Source: Nannochloropsis salina CCMP1776 (lineage: Eukaryota; Sar; Eustigmatophyceae; Eustigmatales; Monodopsidaceae). Taken from it: a stretch of DNA of 64,000 nucleotides. The stretch's first letter is position 1; every line of letters begins with the position of its first letter. The stretch spans positions 797,989 to 861,988 of the forward strand of contig SDOX01000016.1 in NCBI GenBank assembly GCA_004565275.1, read 5' to 3'. Of the stretch, positions 32,501 to 43,300 are shown piece by piece. The translations under genes and the position numbers were made by a program. The notes below the pieces were generated by a model. The model saw only the letters and a list, made by a program, of their open reading frames with translations, was not told where the DNA came from and searched no databases.

Positions 32501-33822
32501 TTGTGGCCCGTGGTGGAGAAACTCGGCGGTCGGGCGGGGGGAAGGAAGGGGAGGCCGGTGGTCTTTACAGAGTGCCCCAAGGTGTTGAACTTGGCGGTGG
32601 ACTATCATTTGAACGAGCTGTGGGCGTACGACGAGACGGAGCAATGGCGACAAGCCCTGGAAATGCTCTTGGAAGACCATGGTCACGAGGCAGGTGCCAG
32701 TCGCGCGTTTTTCCTGGAGTTGCTGGAGGGCATGCCGCGCTGTGTGTTGCACGCTGCCTACCGAGGGCCTATTCAGACGTTTGCTCCTCTGTTGGACTAC
32801 CGAATTCCCAGCGCCGAGCTCCCCGTGGAAGCGGTCTGGAATTGTGCGGTGCTCTATCAAGACGCCCTGTCCTACGGCCTACGGCAACCCTCTCTGGTGA
32901 AACGCTTGTTGAAAGTAGAGGACTCCCGGACGCCGAAAGACCTTTCCAAGCTCTTGGCGGGGCTCTCGGAGAACGTGATCGCCTACTTGGATTTTAAGCA
33001 AGCTCGAAATTCCACCACCTTCGCGCAGGGCAACGGGGTCTCCTTGTTGCAAAAGGAAGTGGCGGAGACCGAACTCGAGAAGAGGGGATTCTGTCGACAG
33101 CGGGACGCTCATGTCTTTGCGGAAGGCTGGTATGTTGGGGGAGGGGAAACATGGTTTAGGGAGGGCAGAGTTCTATTACAGGGGAATGGGATGGTCTGCC
33201 TAGAGAGGCTGAAGTGTTTAGCAAGGTGAAGAGTGATGGAGGGAGGAGCTGTCTTCCGGGTACTATTTTTTAAGACTCGTGGGACTACCGCAAGGTTCGC
33301 GTCAGGTACCTCCAAACCCTAACACCATCCCCCTTCCCCCCCTTGGCCCGCAGGACCTACGGACTGAACGGTCGAATCGATTTCTACGACGAGAACCGGA
33401 AGCGAATTGTGGAGGTGAAGGTGAGCGACACAGACGGTATCCTTCCTTCTCACGAGGTCCAGACACTTCTCTATGCGCTTTTGTACGGAAACGGATGGAA
33501 GCCGACGCGGGCGTTTGAAATTGTGAATTTGTTGAAAGGCATGCGATACAAACGAGTGCTCCGTCGGAAAGTCAAATTGTGGGATTGCCTGAGGCGGGCC
33601 TTCAAGAAGTTGGACTTTGATGACGAAATGATCGAGACGTTGGGCCGTGCATACGGGCCGCAGTATTGGGAGAAAAGAGATGAGGAGGAAAGATCAGGTC
33701 CGGAGAAAGGGCTTATCGAAGAACGTATCGATATCGACAGTAAAACCTCGCGTGATATTGATGGCGAAGCGGTGCAAGATTTACAGCCAAGAAAGGTAAA
33801 AGTCCTGCAGGAGGCGTCCTAA
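29571..33822 (+). CDS. UvrD/Rep-like SF1 helicase fused to a C-terminal RecB-type PD-(D/E)XK nuclease
   Basis: Four exons (29571-30782, 31071-31561, 31678-33129, 33354-33822) join in frame to 1207 aa. Helicase motifs in order: I GVAGSRKT (residues 240-247), Ia-like ILFLVKVGSNAQE, Q-like YWVASFDAFVDCQ, II VVVDEAQDL (rebuilt exactly across the exon 1/2 junction), III RRVLVVGDVEQTVF, IV LDINYRCP, V GSLTAFKGKDWRVVILLD, VI LFNVGTTRSKEVLLI. These define a UvrD-like superfamily 1A helicase. The C-terminus has the RecB nuclease motifs: GRIDFYDENRKRIVEVKVSD (catalytic D and E-x-K) and HEVQTLLYALLY (Q-x3-Y). The layout resembles bacterial AddA and is the reverse of eukaryotic DNA2. The long N-terminus is Ser/Arg-rich, like an organelle presequence. 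A likely role is DNA end resection or repair in an organelle or the nucleus. Motif I has Arg where Gly is usual. Start codon uncertain. Confidence 0.8.
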
Positions 33823-34905
33823 AGTGCTTGGTTTCGAGAAGGGTTATATAACAGATACATAGGGCCCACAAATGGCGTAAGGTTGTAAGACGATTGTGTA
33901 ACAATAGCCTATCAGTACATGCAACATAGAAAGCAAGAAACTGTACAGAATGTTTGCATGTGTGCATTACAGCCAAAGGTTTTCTTAATATAGGCGATCG
34001 TAGCAATTGATGTTGCAGCAATCAAACCTGTTAGTTTTTTTACGTGGGCTGCGTCTTTGCAGTAGTCCGACATTGGCATAAAAACGTAAGTGTATTTTCC
34101 AAGAGCCCTCAATATCCCCGGAATCAGCGCTCAAGATACCCGGATGTATTCACAGAAGGAAATGAGGGCAAGCAATAAGTCATTTAGCACGGCATACTGG
34201 ATTTATGACCAAATGACCATCAAGCATCAAGCAAGAAGGCCTTTTCCATGTATATTGCCCAGCTCGATAGCTCTATTGCGCTTTCCGTGCAAGCTGATGG
34301 CTCCTTTACATACATTTTGTCGGAAGCCGAGAGGCCAGGCCTGGGACAGGAGGTTATTTTTGTCTGCTTTAAGGTGGAAAAAAGCCAGGGGGCAACTTTC
34401 TCACTTAATCTGCTTCGATATTGTAGGGTCGACAAAGTAGCGAGTACATCGTGCTAGGTCGTGATTCGTGCACTACCGGTGACGAAGTTTGTCTTTCACA
34501 ATTTTCGGGGCCAATGATCTATGAGTTTTACTTCGCTACATCCCGCTTTTTGAACACTTGGCTGTGCCTCTATATTTTTGTAGTCTCTTTACTTAAGTAT
34601 TGGACAATTAAAAATGTGCGCAACACATCCACAAAAAGGTTATGGCTTGGTAAGACCCCGATGAAGGCATGGAACAGCACCGATATGTGGAGTTTTGGTC
34701 TGAACTACGCAAGGTACTCTTTATACAAGTCCCGAGTCACACTCTCGCAATCTTTTGTATGAAATTTTATGTTGTCGGTCTCTTCTTTTCACATTTTCAT
34801 CCCTCTCCTAAGGCGCTGGGCAGTGCACAATGGATTCGAAGGATCGCCTCCGCCAGTCCTGCTTGCTGTGAAGAACAAAGTTTAGACGCTACCTTGTCAC
34901 CCGCA
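33823..34905. other. Intergenic region (1.08 kb), nothing recognised
   Basis: Between the helicase-nuclease gene and the next + gene. AT-rich with short open frames only. If the ATG at 34669 is used by the next gene, the last ~240 bases would be coding, but the sequence there has weak coding character. Confidence 0.4.
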
Positions 34906-35799
34906 ATGCAGGAGCAGCACGATTTGAATTTACATCCTTGCGACACCCTTGACCACGTTGTTCTTCTCGACATCCCATCCCGGACGCTTTCTTTGCTCGT
35001 TTGCCGTCCATCCTGCACAGTCTTCCCACCATCGATGGAGACCGCATTTTACTCGCTCCTGATATGTCCCCAAACCCTACAGGATGGTATGGAAGAGGTT
35101 ATGGAGTACGATAGCATGCTCACCTTCGCTTCCGAACTTGCTGATGCGTTACGGGGGACAGGCACGTTGACGATCGATTTTTCAAAAGAACCGATGAGAG
35201 GAGCCGTTTCAGGCGGCATTGCGTCTGAGAAAGGGAAGGGGGACGGCAGGGGAGAAGAAGGAGTCGTGGGAGACGGGAACGAAGGGGGGTTAACTGGAAA
35301 TGAGAAAACAGGTGGACGACAGGCAGCCCGTGCCCGCCCTGGTTCGGACGAAGAAAAGACGACGAGAGGGTCCGAGGGGCGGGCGAGGATGCGCTTGGTG
35401 TTCCGGGAGGTGGGGGAGGAGATGTCTCTCTCCCTCCCGTGCGTGGAGGAAGGCTTATCTCCCGGCCTTTTCCTGGCCTTTCTCCCCTTTTTTCATTTCG
35501 ATCCGGCCACCGGTCTGGGCCGACAGCCGCTCGCGGAGGAGGCGGGGGGGGGAGATGGGAAGGGAAGGGAGGAGAGGAAGGCTGAGCGGGAGGAAAGAGA
35601 GGCCGGGACGCCTATAAAGCGGAAAAAGATCAAGGTTTGGAGGGAATGTGGATTAAGGGGGGGAGGTGGGCAACGGAGCGTCATCCATCCGGGCTTGATG
35701 GTGCGCCCGACCAGGACGGGGTCGAAATGGGAGGAGGACGAGGGGGACGGGAGAGAGGACGCAGAGGCGGGAGGGAAGGAAGAAAATGGGGATAAATAA
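34906..35799 (+). CDS. Unknown protein with basic nuclear-type motif
   Basis: From the ATG at 34906 (MQEQHDLNLHPCDTLDHVVL) about 297 aa. The N-terminal ~100 residues look folded (DHVVLLDIPSRTLSLLVC, LLICPQTLQDGMEEVMEY, then ASELADALRG-TLTIDF). A Gly/Glu-rich linker follows, then a second structured block (RARMRLVFREVGEEMSLSLP, PGLFLAFLPFFHFDP). The C-terminus has a classic basic cluster (PIKRKKIKVW) and an acidic end. An in-frame ATG at 34669 would add 79 residues of poorer quality. I recognise no family. The basic cluster suggests a nuclear protein (inference). Confidence 0.5.
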   Translation: MQEQHDLNLHPCDTLDHVVLLDIPSRTLSLLVCRPSCTVFPPSMETAFYSLLICPQTLQDGMEEVMEYDSMLTFASELADALRGTGTLTIDFSKEPMRGAVSGGIASEKGKGDGRGEEGVVGDGNEGGLTGNEKTGGRQAARARPGSDEEKTTRGSEGRARMRLVFREVGEEMSLSLPCVEEGLSPGLFLAFLPFFHFDPATGLGRQPLAEEAGGGDGKGREERKAEREEREAGTPIKRKKIKVWRECGLRGGGGQRSVIHPGLMVRPTRTGSKWEEDEGDGREDAEAGGKEENGDK

Positions 35800-36312
35800 G
35801 GGAAGATGAGGGGGGCGGGTAGGGGCCGCGGGATGTTGGGTGATGGGAAGGCGAGAAGCTGGTGGAGAAGAGGGAGGGTGCTCGATGAGCGAAAGGGAAT
35901 GTGGTCCTGTGGGTGGCATCATAGGAAGAGAAGAAGCTGATGTAGAAGGGGAGAAGGGGGTGGCGAGTAGGAGGCTGGGTATGTGGGTGCGCACAAAGAA
36001 TATAAATAAGAGCGCGAATACCGAGGTTTAGAGGAAACAAAAACCGGGGAGGGAGGGGGGAAGGGAAGGAGGGAGGGAAAGGAGGGAGGGAAGGAGTTTT
36101 TCTCCCAGTCTTGTCTCCCCTTGGCGCTCCACTTGTTCTCTTTCCCTCAGAGGCAGCCCTTTCCGTGTCTCTCATTGCCAGCGCCTTGTCCGTTTATTCT
36201 AAATATTGTCTTTATTCTTTATTTCTTTCACAACGCCATGAAAGGTTCTATCTCCAGTCCCGCCTGGCTGAGCCTTCGTACGCCAGGTCTGCTTTACCAC
36301 CAACCCCACCCC
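35800..36312. other. Convergent intergenic region (513 bp) with purine-rich tract
   Basis: Between the + gene ending at 35799 and SPCS2 (-). Bases ~36040-36095 are an imperfect (GGGA)n purine tract on the + strand. No gene seen. Confidence 0.5.
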
Positions 36313-37693
36313 TCATTTTTTCTTCTTCTTCTCTCCCCCTTTCTTCTTCCTCTCCTGCTTCTCTGCCACGTCCCACATCTGCTTTTTGTAACGGTCCAAG
36401 AGCCGTTGCACCTCTCGAGCCAACCCCTCTTCGTAAAAATTCCCCTCCTCGTCGAACACCTTGCCGATGGAAAATTTGCCTGGCATGGAAGGGGTAACAG
36501 GCCATCAGCAGATGCAAGAGGGGGTAGAGGAGGAAGAAACCCATCGGATTCTCCTGATAGACAAGGTTCCATGCACCCCTCCTCCCTCCTTCCCTCCCTC
36601 CCTCCCTCCCTCCCTCCCTACTCACTCGACACGGTCGGGGGGTCCTGCATGCCCGCTTCCTCCAAAAACACCGTGTACTCGTCCTGAAAACGGGGAAACT
36701 GCGTCCGTACTTTCAGGGCTTCTTCCCCCTTCCCCCCCGAGCGCAGCGGCTGCGTCGTCAGGATGGTATCTTGCTCCACGTAGGAGACGATGAGCTGGAT
36801 GATAGTGCTGGCAAGAAAGTAGGCGAGGCAACAGACTCCCAGCAGGGGGCGGGATTCAGGGAAAGGCATTGGGTAGAATTGAGCGATGAGGGCGAAGACG
36901 CAGGCAATGACCATCAGCGCGAGTTTGACGTTGTCGTAGAAGAAGTTCTCTGAGAGATGGGGAGAAGGAGGAAGGGAGGGAGGAAGCAGGGAGATCCAAT
37001 GAATGGGGAAGGCACGGGGAAGGGCTTTAACACATGAAGCGGATAGAGCGGACAAGGTTGTGGTGGGGAGTGACGGGGCGAAAAACTCAAAGGGAGGGAC
37101 GACGAATGACGCCCGCATTCACCTTCATATCCCGCGTCCACTATGGCCTTGACCACCGCCTCGTCCAGCACTTGTTTCACTTTCATTTGGTCGCCCGTAT
37201 CGATGTGTAAGGGCTCTTCTTCCTCTGTGTGTGGAAAGGGGGTTCGAGTGGAAGAGTAGGAACAAGGGAGGGTTTCAAATAAGGTTGAGCAGCAGAAGGC
37301 AGAAAGGGGTCATGACACTATATCTTATGGCCAATTTATCGGCGGGTATTGGCACGACCAGAGAGAGATGTGTGTGTCGTGTCAAGCGTGGTGGTGGATG
37401 TCGTGCACAGGAAAAGAAAGGCGCCTAAAGCGTTGGCCGCCCGGGAGCCAGAGGAAGTTCAAGATGATGGAAGAATTGCAGAGCGCGGTGGCCAAACTTG
37501 AGGATCGAGGTATTACCAGGGAGAATGATCCTTGAATTTCAGGCTTAATTCTCCCCGGGACACACATTGATCACTAGGTCTCCGCGCTCTGTAATTTTTC
37601 CATCTTCTTGCGCTGAAGGAGGAAAGAGGCAGGTAGGGTAGTCTCGAACTTACCGTCGGCAGGGGTGGACGAAGCTACTTGAGGGGCTGCCAT
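36313..37693 (-). CDS. SPCS2: Signal peptidase complex subunit 2 (SPC25/SPCS2)
   Basis: Four exons with phase-matched junctions (37693-37654, 37224-37123, 36949-36626, 36479-36313) encode 210 aa. The N-terminus is short and acidic (MAAPQVASSTPADEEEEPL). VKQVLDEAVVKAIVDAGYEEN leads into the first of two membrane segments (NVKLALMVIACVFALIAQF, then GVCCLAYFLASTIIQLIVSY). A cytosolic domain follows (QFPRFQDEYTVFLEE, SIGKVFDEEGNFYEEGL). The C-terminus is lysine-rich (GGEKKKKK) and fits a di-lysine ER-retrieval signal. Length, double-spanning topology and the FFYDN-x-K entry match SPCS2, an accessory subunit of the ER signal peptidase that contacts the Sec61 translocon. Intron 1 contains a long imperfect inverted repeat and intron 3 a TCCC tract. 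Confidence 0.9.
36583..36620. repeat. (TCCC)n microsatellite in SPCS2 intron 3
   Basis: About nine near-perfect TCCC/CTCC units on the + strand, i.e. GGGA in the sense of the gene, close to the splice donor. Confidence 0.85.
37460..37610. repeat. Imperfect inverted repeat (29-base arms) inside SPCS2 intron 1
   Basis: Arms 37460-37488 and 37582-37610 are reverse complements at 26 of 29 positions. A second short pair (around 37518-37525 and 37552-37559, gggagaat/attctccc) lies inside the loop, so the 151-base segment could fold into a branched hairpin. No flanking target duplication was recognised. Confidence 0.75.
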
Positions 37694-38461
37694 GACAGAT
37701 AAACCGCTTGTGCAGGAGTTTTAAGAAAATGTTATGTTCTTGAATGTCGCGTTTCTTGTCGCAGCTCTTAAGAAATGAAACAAAATTGTGGGGGAGGAGA
37801 GGCGTCGAGGGCTCTGTTGAGAGAGAGGAGGTGGAGGATGGAGATGTAAAACATTGTGCTTTTTAAAAAAGCAAGAGACCCATACATCTGCATCTTCACG
37901 CAGTCCCGTATGCACATCGTAGCCATCCATGTGACATAGGTGGTTAACGAACCAAATCCCTTGTTCATTGGTCCATATCGATGGCCGTACGAGCTCTCCT
38001 TCCCTCTCGCCACCATCATCCCCCCCGTCGCGCTCTCAACGTTAAAAATGCCACGAGTGATAGGCCAGCACTGGAGTACCGGTTTGGAAATGTCTCTTCC
38101 CAAATTTCAAACAAGTCATCAGATCTACCATCTTGACTAGACTGTCAATAGATTGGTTGCTTGCCTCCTTTTGTATCACCCTTTTTAGAGCTTTGAGGTT
38201 GCCCTTACCCCCCGCCTGAGTTAACGATGTGTTATTACTCTTTCCCACCGTATCCCGATAAACATGCACGCGTATGCGCACAAATTGCCGGCACATCGCT
38301 TTGTTGTCCAAACAATGAAATTTTCTGTGTCTCGCACAAGTTGTTTCTGAATGGCCGCGTCTTAATCCTTGGTCAACGCGATTCCTGTTCCTGCCTCACA
38401 TTTCGGACTCTACCCATCAACGACAGCAACCCCAACGTCTACGGAAGATTCGCAAACATCT
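37694..38461. other. Divergent intergenic region (768 bp)
   Basis: Between the SPCS2 start (-) and the start of the next gene (+). No further gene, RNA or repeat recognised. Confidence 0.45.
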
Positions 38462-39753
38462 ATGGATGAATCCTGGGATTTCGATTTTCTCCCTCCAGGC
38501 CTAGGATGGACAGATCTGGCGGATCCTCGCGTGCTCATGGACGAAGGAGTCCAGGTAAAGGCTCTAAGTTCCCTTGCCCTGGGTCCTCCTCATTCCTTTC
38601 GTCCCTCCTCTCTTGTGTCCACATCCGCGTGTGGATGCCCATTGCCACGTCTTTTAAACACCCACCATGTGCTTGGCAAGGCGTCTTGTCATAGGTTTCT
38701 CATCCATCTTCACATTCTTACGCGTTTTTGGGGTCCCGCGGCCCCTCTCAGAGCATTCCCATAGACCCGTGGTTCCACACCACCCACGCGGAGCTTTACC
38801 AGAAATGGAGCGGGCGGTCAAGCCGTCCCTCGTCCACGGCCTCGGCAAATTCCCGACGGCTGAGTGGGAAGAGCCGGCGGTGCTCGAACCATGAGGCATT
38901 GGCCAAGGTGGGCCTGGCGGTGGCCGCTGCCGCCGACACCGCAGCCGCGATCTCCCTTATCCCTCGTCGTGCCAGCGGCATACGCAGAAGCCCGGACGCC
39001 AGTGGAAAACCCTGCCTGGGTCAAGAAAAGGGCGGGGGGGTGGGGAGGGAGGAGAAGACGGGAGGGGGGAAGGTCCTTGTCAGGGGGGAAGGAGGCGGGG
39101 TCTGGACCACGTTGAAGAGGCCGCGTACCTTTCTGGCGTCGACATCGGTAAGAATAGGGACGGGGAGGGAATGGGAAAGGGAGGAGGGGACTGAGAACGT
39201 GGAGGAAGAAGAGGAAAGCGGGGCGCCTTGCCATGTCGGCCGGCAGGACCGCGCCAGGGCAGGGGCTCGCGTCAAAGGGGGGGAGCAGGCGAGGAGGGAG
39301 AAGCTTGCAGACTTCAGGATGGCGAGGGTAGACACAGGGCCCGGCGTCAAGAGAGGAGGGATGGGGGTGCGGAAAGCTTTGGAGCCAATGCAGGCGGAGG
39401 AGACGCGGGGAGGGAGGGAAGCGAAGACCCTGGGGGCGGGAAGTGGGCGAGGGCGTTGTGGCGCGGAACGCGGAGGGAGGGGGGGGTGCCGGCCCACCGT
39501 GAAGGGCGCAAGAGGGGGAGGGAAGGGCGGAGCCGCGGCTGCAGCGGAGGACGAGGAGATGAAGGCGTTGGTGGCTTTGCACAACAAAAAATTCCGAGCT
39601 GCGCAAAGCAACCCTGCGTACGTACCGGCCCTGAGTGTAAGGGAAACGAAGCGGTGGGAGGCCGTCACGGGCCGGACCTACCGAAGCCTGTCGATGCGGG
39701 AGCGGGAGGAGGCCAACGCGGAGATCCAGGCCTGGAAATTGCGCGACATTTGA
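38462..39753 (+). CDS. Unknown basic protein with conserved-looking C-terminal block
   Basis: Two exons (38462-38554 and 38752-39753) join in phase 0 to 364 aa. Exon 1 is acidic and aromatic (MDESWDFDFLPPGLGWTDLA). Exon 2 begins SIPIDPWFHTTHAELYQKWS, then a long Gly/Arg/Ala-rich basic region (residues ~90-290). The C-terminal ~65 residues look folded: EMKALVALHNKKFRAAQSNP ... SVRETKRWEAVTGRTYRSLS, then MREREEANAEIQAWK. That block (HNKKF...V-x-KWE-TG-x-Y-LS-ERE-AN-I) has the texture of a conserved motif I cannot name. The composition suggests a nucleic-acid-associated or cytoskeletal protein, but no function is assigned. Confidence 0.6.
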
Positions 39754-40310
39754 GGGCACGCGGGGAGACGGGCCGGGGGACCGGCGGGGGGCGGCGACTA
39801 GGGAGGGAGGATAGAAGATAAATGGGCCGCGCGGACGTGCGCTTGGGCGGATCGATACAGGTGTTTGGCTTCTTTGGACTGTGCGGCAGGTACGAGAAGT
39901 GATGGTGGTAAAGCCGGGGTGGGGAACTGACACGTCGGAGGGCAGAGGAGGGTGGGAGTGGAGGGAGGCCATCAGGACGCAAGAAAGCGCACGACACCCA
40001 AAAACCAAAGGGGGCCTCGAGAGTCTCGCTCTGGCACGTACGGCCCTCTGCGGACGGTCCCACGATTTTGTAATTTCCCCTCAGATTTTTTTTCGTAGCC
40101 AATTACTCGTCTTGCTGGGGCAGCTGTTGCCATCCTTCTTCTATGAACCTCGTCCCCCGCCACCGCCCCCCCATCCCGCCCACTCTATGTATATCCCCCT
40201 TCCTTCCCCCATTCCTTCGCCCTTTCCACGCCTGCAAGACGAACCCGGTGTCCCTGCTTGCTGCCTGGAACCTCTCTGGCCCCCCATTCACACAGTCCCT
40301 CCACCCTCCC
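39754..40310. other. Convergent intergenic region (557 bp)
   Basis: 3' ends of the basic-protein gene (+) and the SERCA gene (-) face each other here. Pyrimidine-rich at 40140-40330; no gene seen. Confidence 0.5.
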
Positions 40311-43300
40311 TCACCGCCCCTCCTGCGTGAATTCGTCCGGCGTCCCCTCCCGGTTCTCTTTGATATGCCCAGCCGCCTCCATGGCCGCGGCAGAGACTTG
40401 GAGCAGACGTTGACGTCGTTCTTGCATCCGAGCGTCGCTCTCCTTGCCTTTTAAATACCGGCCCACCGCTTTCAGGACCTCGTCGAGGAGCAAGATGGGG
40501 GCGGCCCATTGGAGGACGTTGAGCCAGTCGGAGTCGGCCATGCTCGACACGCCGAAGACCTGGTTCAGGAACGGGAAGTAAACTACGGCCAAGTGGATGG
40601 AGAAAGGGAGGGCCACGCCCCCCAGAAGCCATGGGTTCTTCCAGGGTGGGACCCGAAGAATGGAATTGTCCAGGGAGACCGCGGAGAGAGCCTTGAACAT
40701 CTCCATGGTCACGAGCACGGAGAGTGCCAAGGTCTGAGGGGAGGCGAGGGCGGGGCCGAAGACGTCGCATCTGTCGGGGTGCTCGCCCAGAAGGGACGTC
40801 AATCCGCCCAAGTCCGGCGCGAAGCTGTCCTCCCAGTTCACGCAATGGCCCCAATGCGTCAATTCTTTCCAGGTGACCCCACGTCTCAGGAACCATTGCA
40901 CAAAAATCCCCACGGTTGCGAAGCCCACGTAAGCCCCCGTGATCAGGTAACGAATCAGCAGCCATCGGCTCAGGATGGGTTCGGTGGAGCTGCGCGGCGG
41001 CTTGAGCATGGCATCCGGGTCGGGCGGATTGAAGCCGAGCGCGGTGGCGGGGGGGCCGTCCGTCACCAGGTTCACCCACAGCAGGTGAAGAGGGGTCAGA
41101 GGCTCAGGCAACCCCAACACAGTGGCACCAAAGATGGTCAGTATCTCACCAATGTTGCAAGAAATCAGGAAACAGATGAAAGCCTGCATGTTCGCGTAGA
41201 TGCACCGGCCTTCCTCCACGGCCGAGACGATGGTGGCGAAGTTGTCGTCGGCCAAGACCATGTCCGCTGCCTGCTTGCATACCTCAGTACCCGTGATCCC
41301 CATTGCCACCCCGATTGCCGCCTGTTGCAACGCCGGTGCGTCGTTGACCCCGTCTCCCGTCATAGCCGGCACTTCCCCTTCCTGTTGTAACATCTTCACC
41401 AGCTGCTGCTTGTCCTGGGGCTCGGTCCGACAGAAAATCAAATTGCCCGACCGCAAAATGGACCGTTGCTCCTGCTCCGACAACCCGAAAAAGTCCGCGC
41501 CCCGAAAGGCCTTGCGACTCACGTCTTCCTCCCGCCCAAAAATGTGCACGTCCCTGGCAATTGCCACCGCCGTTTCCCGCGAGTCCCCCGTAATCATGAT
41601 CACCCGCACGCCCGCCTCGCGACATTGCAGTATCGCCCGGGCAGCCTCCGGTCGGGCCGGGTCCTTGATCCCGCAAATGCCGACCAGGGTCAGCCCGCTT
41701 TCGATTTGACCGAACTGCGCGGGGTTCCGCAACAGGGGGCTCGAGGCCGCTTCCTCCTCCGTGCTCACTTTGTTCAGTGCGCCCAGCTCTCCCCCCTCCT
41801 TCATCGCCAGCCCCAAGCACCTCAAGGGCCGAACGGCCATGCTCTCCACCTTGGCCATGATCCGGTGCCGCATCTCGTTCGTCAGGGGCACGGTTTTCCC
41901 GCTCGCCAGACGCAGCCGCGTGCAGCGGGCCACCAGCAAGTCGGGGGCACCCTTGACGAAGAGCTTATTCCCTCCCCCGTTCCAAGGCCGACAGAGGACG
42001 GACATGCTCTTTCGGTCCCGGGAAAACTCCAACGTGGCCAGTTTTGCGTACTTCCCTTCCCAATACTTACTGTACTGGGAGCAGGCCACGAAGGGATCCT
42101 CATTCCGGGGTTCACCGGGGATGTGGAGCTTCTCCACCAGGACTTTCAGAGCGGCCTCCGTAGGCTCCCCGATCCGTTCGAATTTCCCGTCCTGGAAAAC
42201 GATTTTGGCCTCGTTGCAAAGCGCGGCGATGGTGGCGATGTCTTCGATCCCTTTGGGCAGGGCGTTCCCAGCCCCGGGGCCGGACGGCATCAAGCCCTCC
42301 ACGGCGCCACTCGGGTTGTAACTAACCCCTTCCACGGCAAATTCGCTCATGACTGCCCCCCCTTCCGCCTTCCCACCTTCCGCCAAGGTGACCAGACTCA
42401 CGCAGGTCATCTGGTTCGTGGTCAAGGTCCCAGTCTTGTCCGAGCAGATGACTGTGGTGCATCCCAAGGTTTCGACGGAGGGCAACTTCCGGACTATGAC
42501 GTTGCGTTTGGCCATGCGTCGGGTGCCCAAAGACAGGCACAGCGTGATCACCGCCGGAAGCCCCTCGGGGATGGCGGCCACGCCCAAGGCCACCGCTACC
42601 TTCGCGTAGTAGAGCGCGCCTTTCAGTGTGGTCCCGTGGACGGGGTTGGAAAATTCTGGGTACGAAAAACACCAGACGGCCAAACAGATTCCTCCAATAA
42701 TGTAAGTGAGTTGATTGCCGAATTCGTCCAATTTCTGGGCCAAGGGAGTCTTGATCTGCTCTTGCTTCGCCTGCTCCACACCTTGGTTGATTTTTCCAAT
42801 CTCTGTCCGCGCCCCCGTGTCCACCACCAGGGCATACGCAGCGCCGTTGCTGATCATGGTCCCGCTGAAGATCATGTTCGTCTTGCTCTGGATCCGGGCT
42901 TCCTCCGAGACAGGATCCAGGAACTTGGACACACTCGCGCTCTCCCCGGTCAGGGAGCCTTCGTCGCAGGAGAAGGTGGTGGTCTTTAAGGCCAATATTC
43001 GCGCGTCCGCCGGCACTTTATCGCCCACTCGGACGAAAATGATATCCCCGGGAACCAACTCCCGTGCGGGAAGGTCATTCAGCCATCGCCCTTCCCGCAG
43101 GACACAAGCATTCTCCGGCTGTAGTTTTTTTAGCGCGTCCAATGCGCCCTCTGCGGACCGGCCTTGCCATATGCCCACGAAAGCGTTGATGACAAGGATC
43201 ATGACAATCACCAGTGGCTCGACAAAGGCAGTCGGGTCATCCTCAAAGAGGGAAAGCACACTGGATACGACCGCGACCATCACCAATATCTGCACCAACC

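Noticed and set aside
31634-32860. 408-codon open frame on - opposite the helicase-nuclease gene
   Set aside because: Overlaps exon 3, whose sense translation carries helicase motifs V and VI and is phase-linked to the other exons.
36914-37118. Two separate small genes in place of SPCS2
   Set aside because: Splice sites and phases join them into one protein matching SPCS2 throughout.
38818-40008. 396-codon open frame on - opposite the basic protein
   Set aside because: Pro/Ser/Arg low-complexity antisense of Gly/Arg-rich codons; the + frame has a clean spliced structure.
41466-42989. 507-codon open frame on + opposite the SERCA gene
   Set aside because: Antisense shadow of a strongly conserved GC-rich gene; the peptide has no domain and the sense strand explains the sequence.
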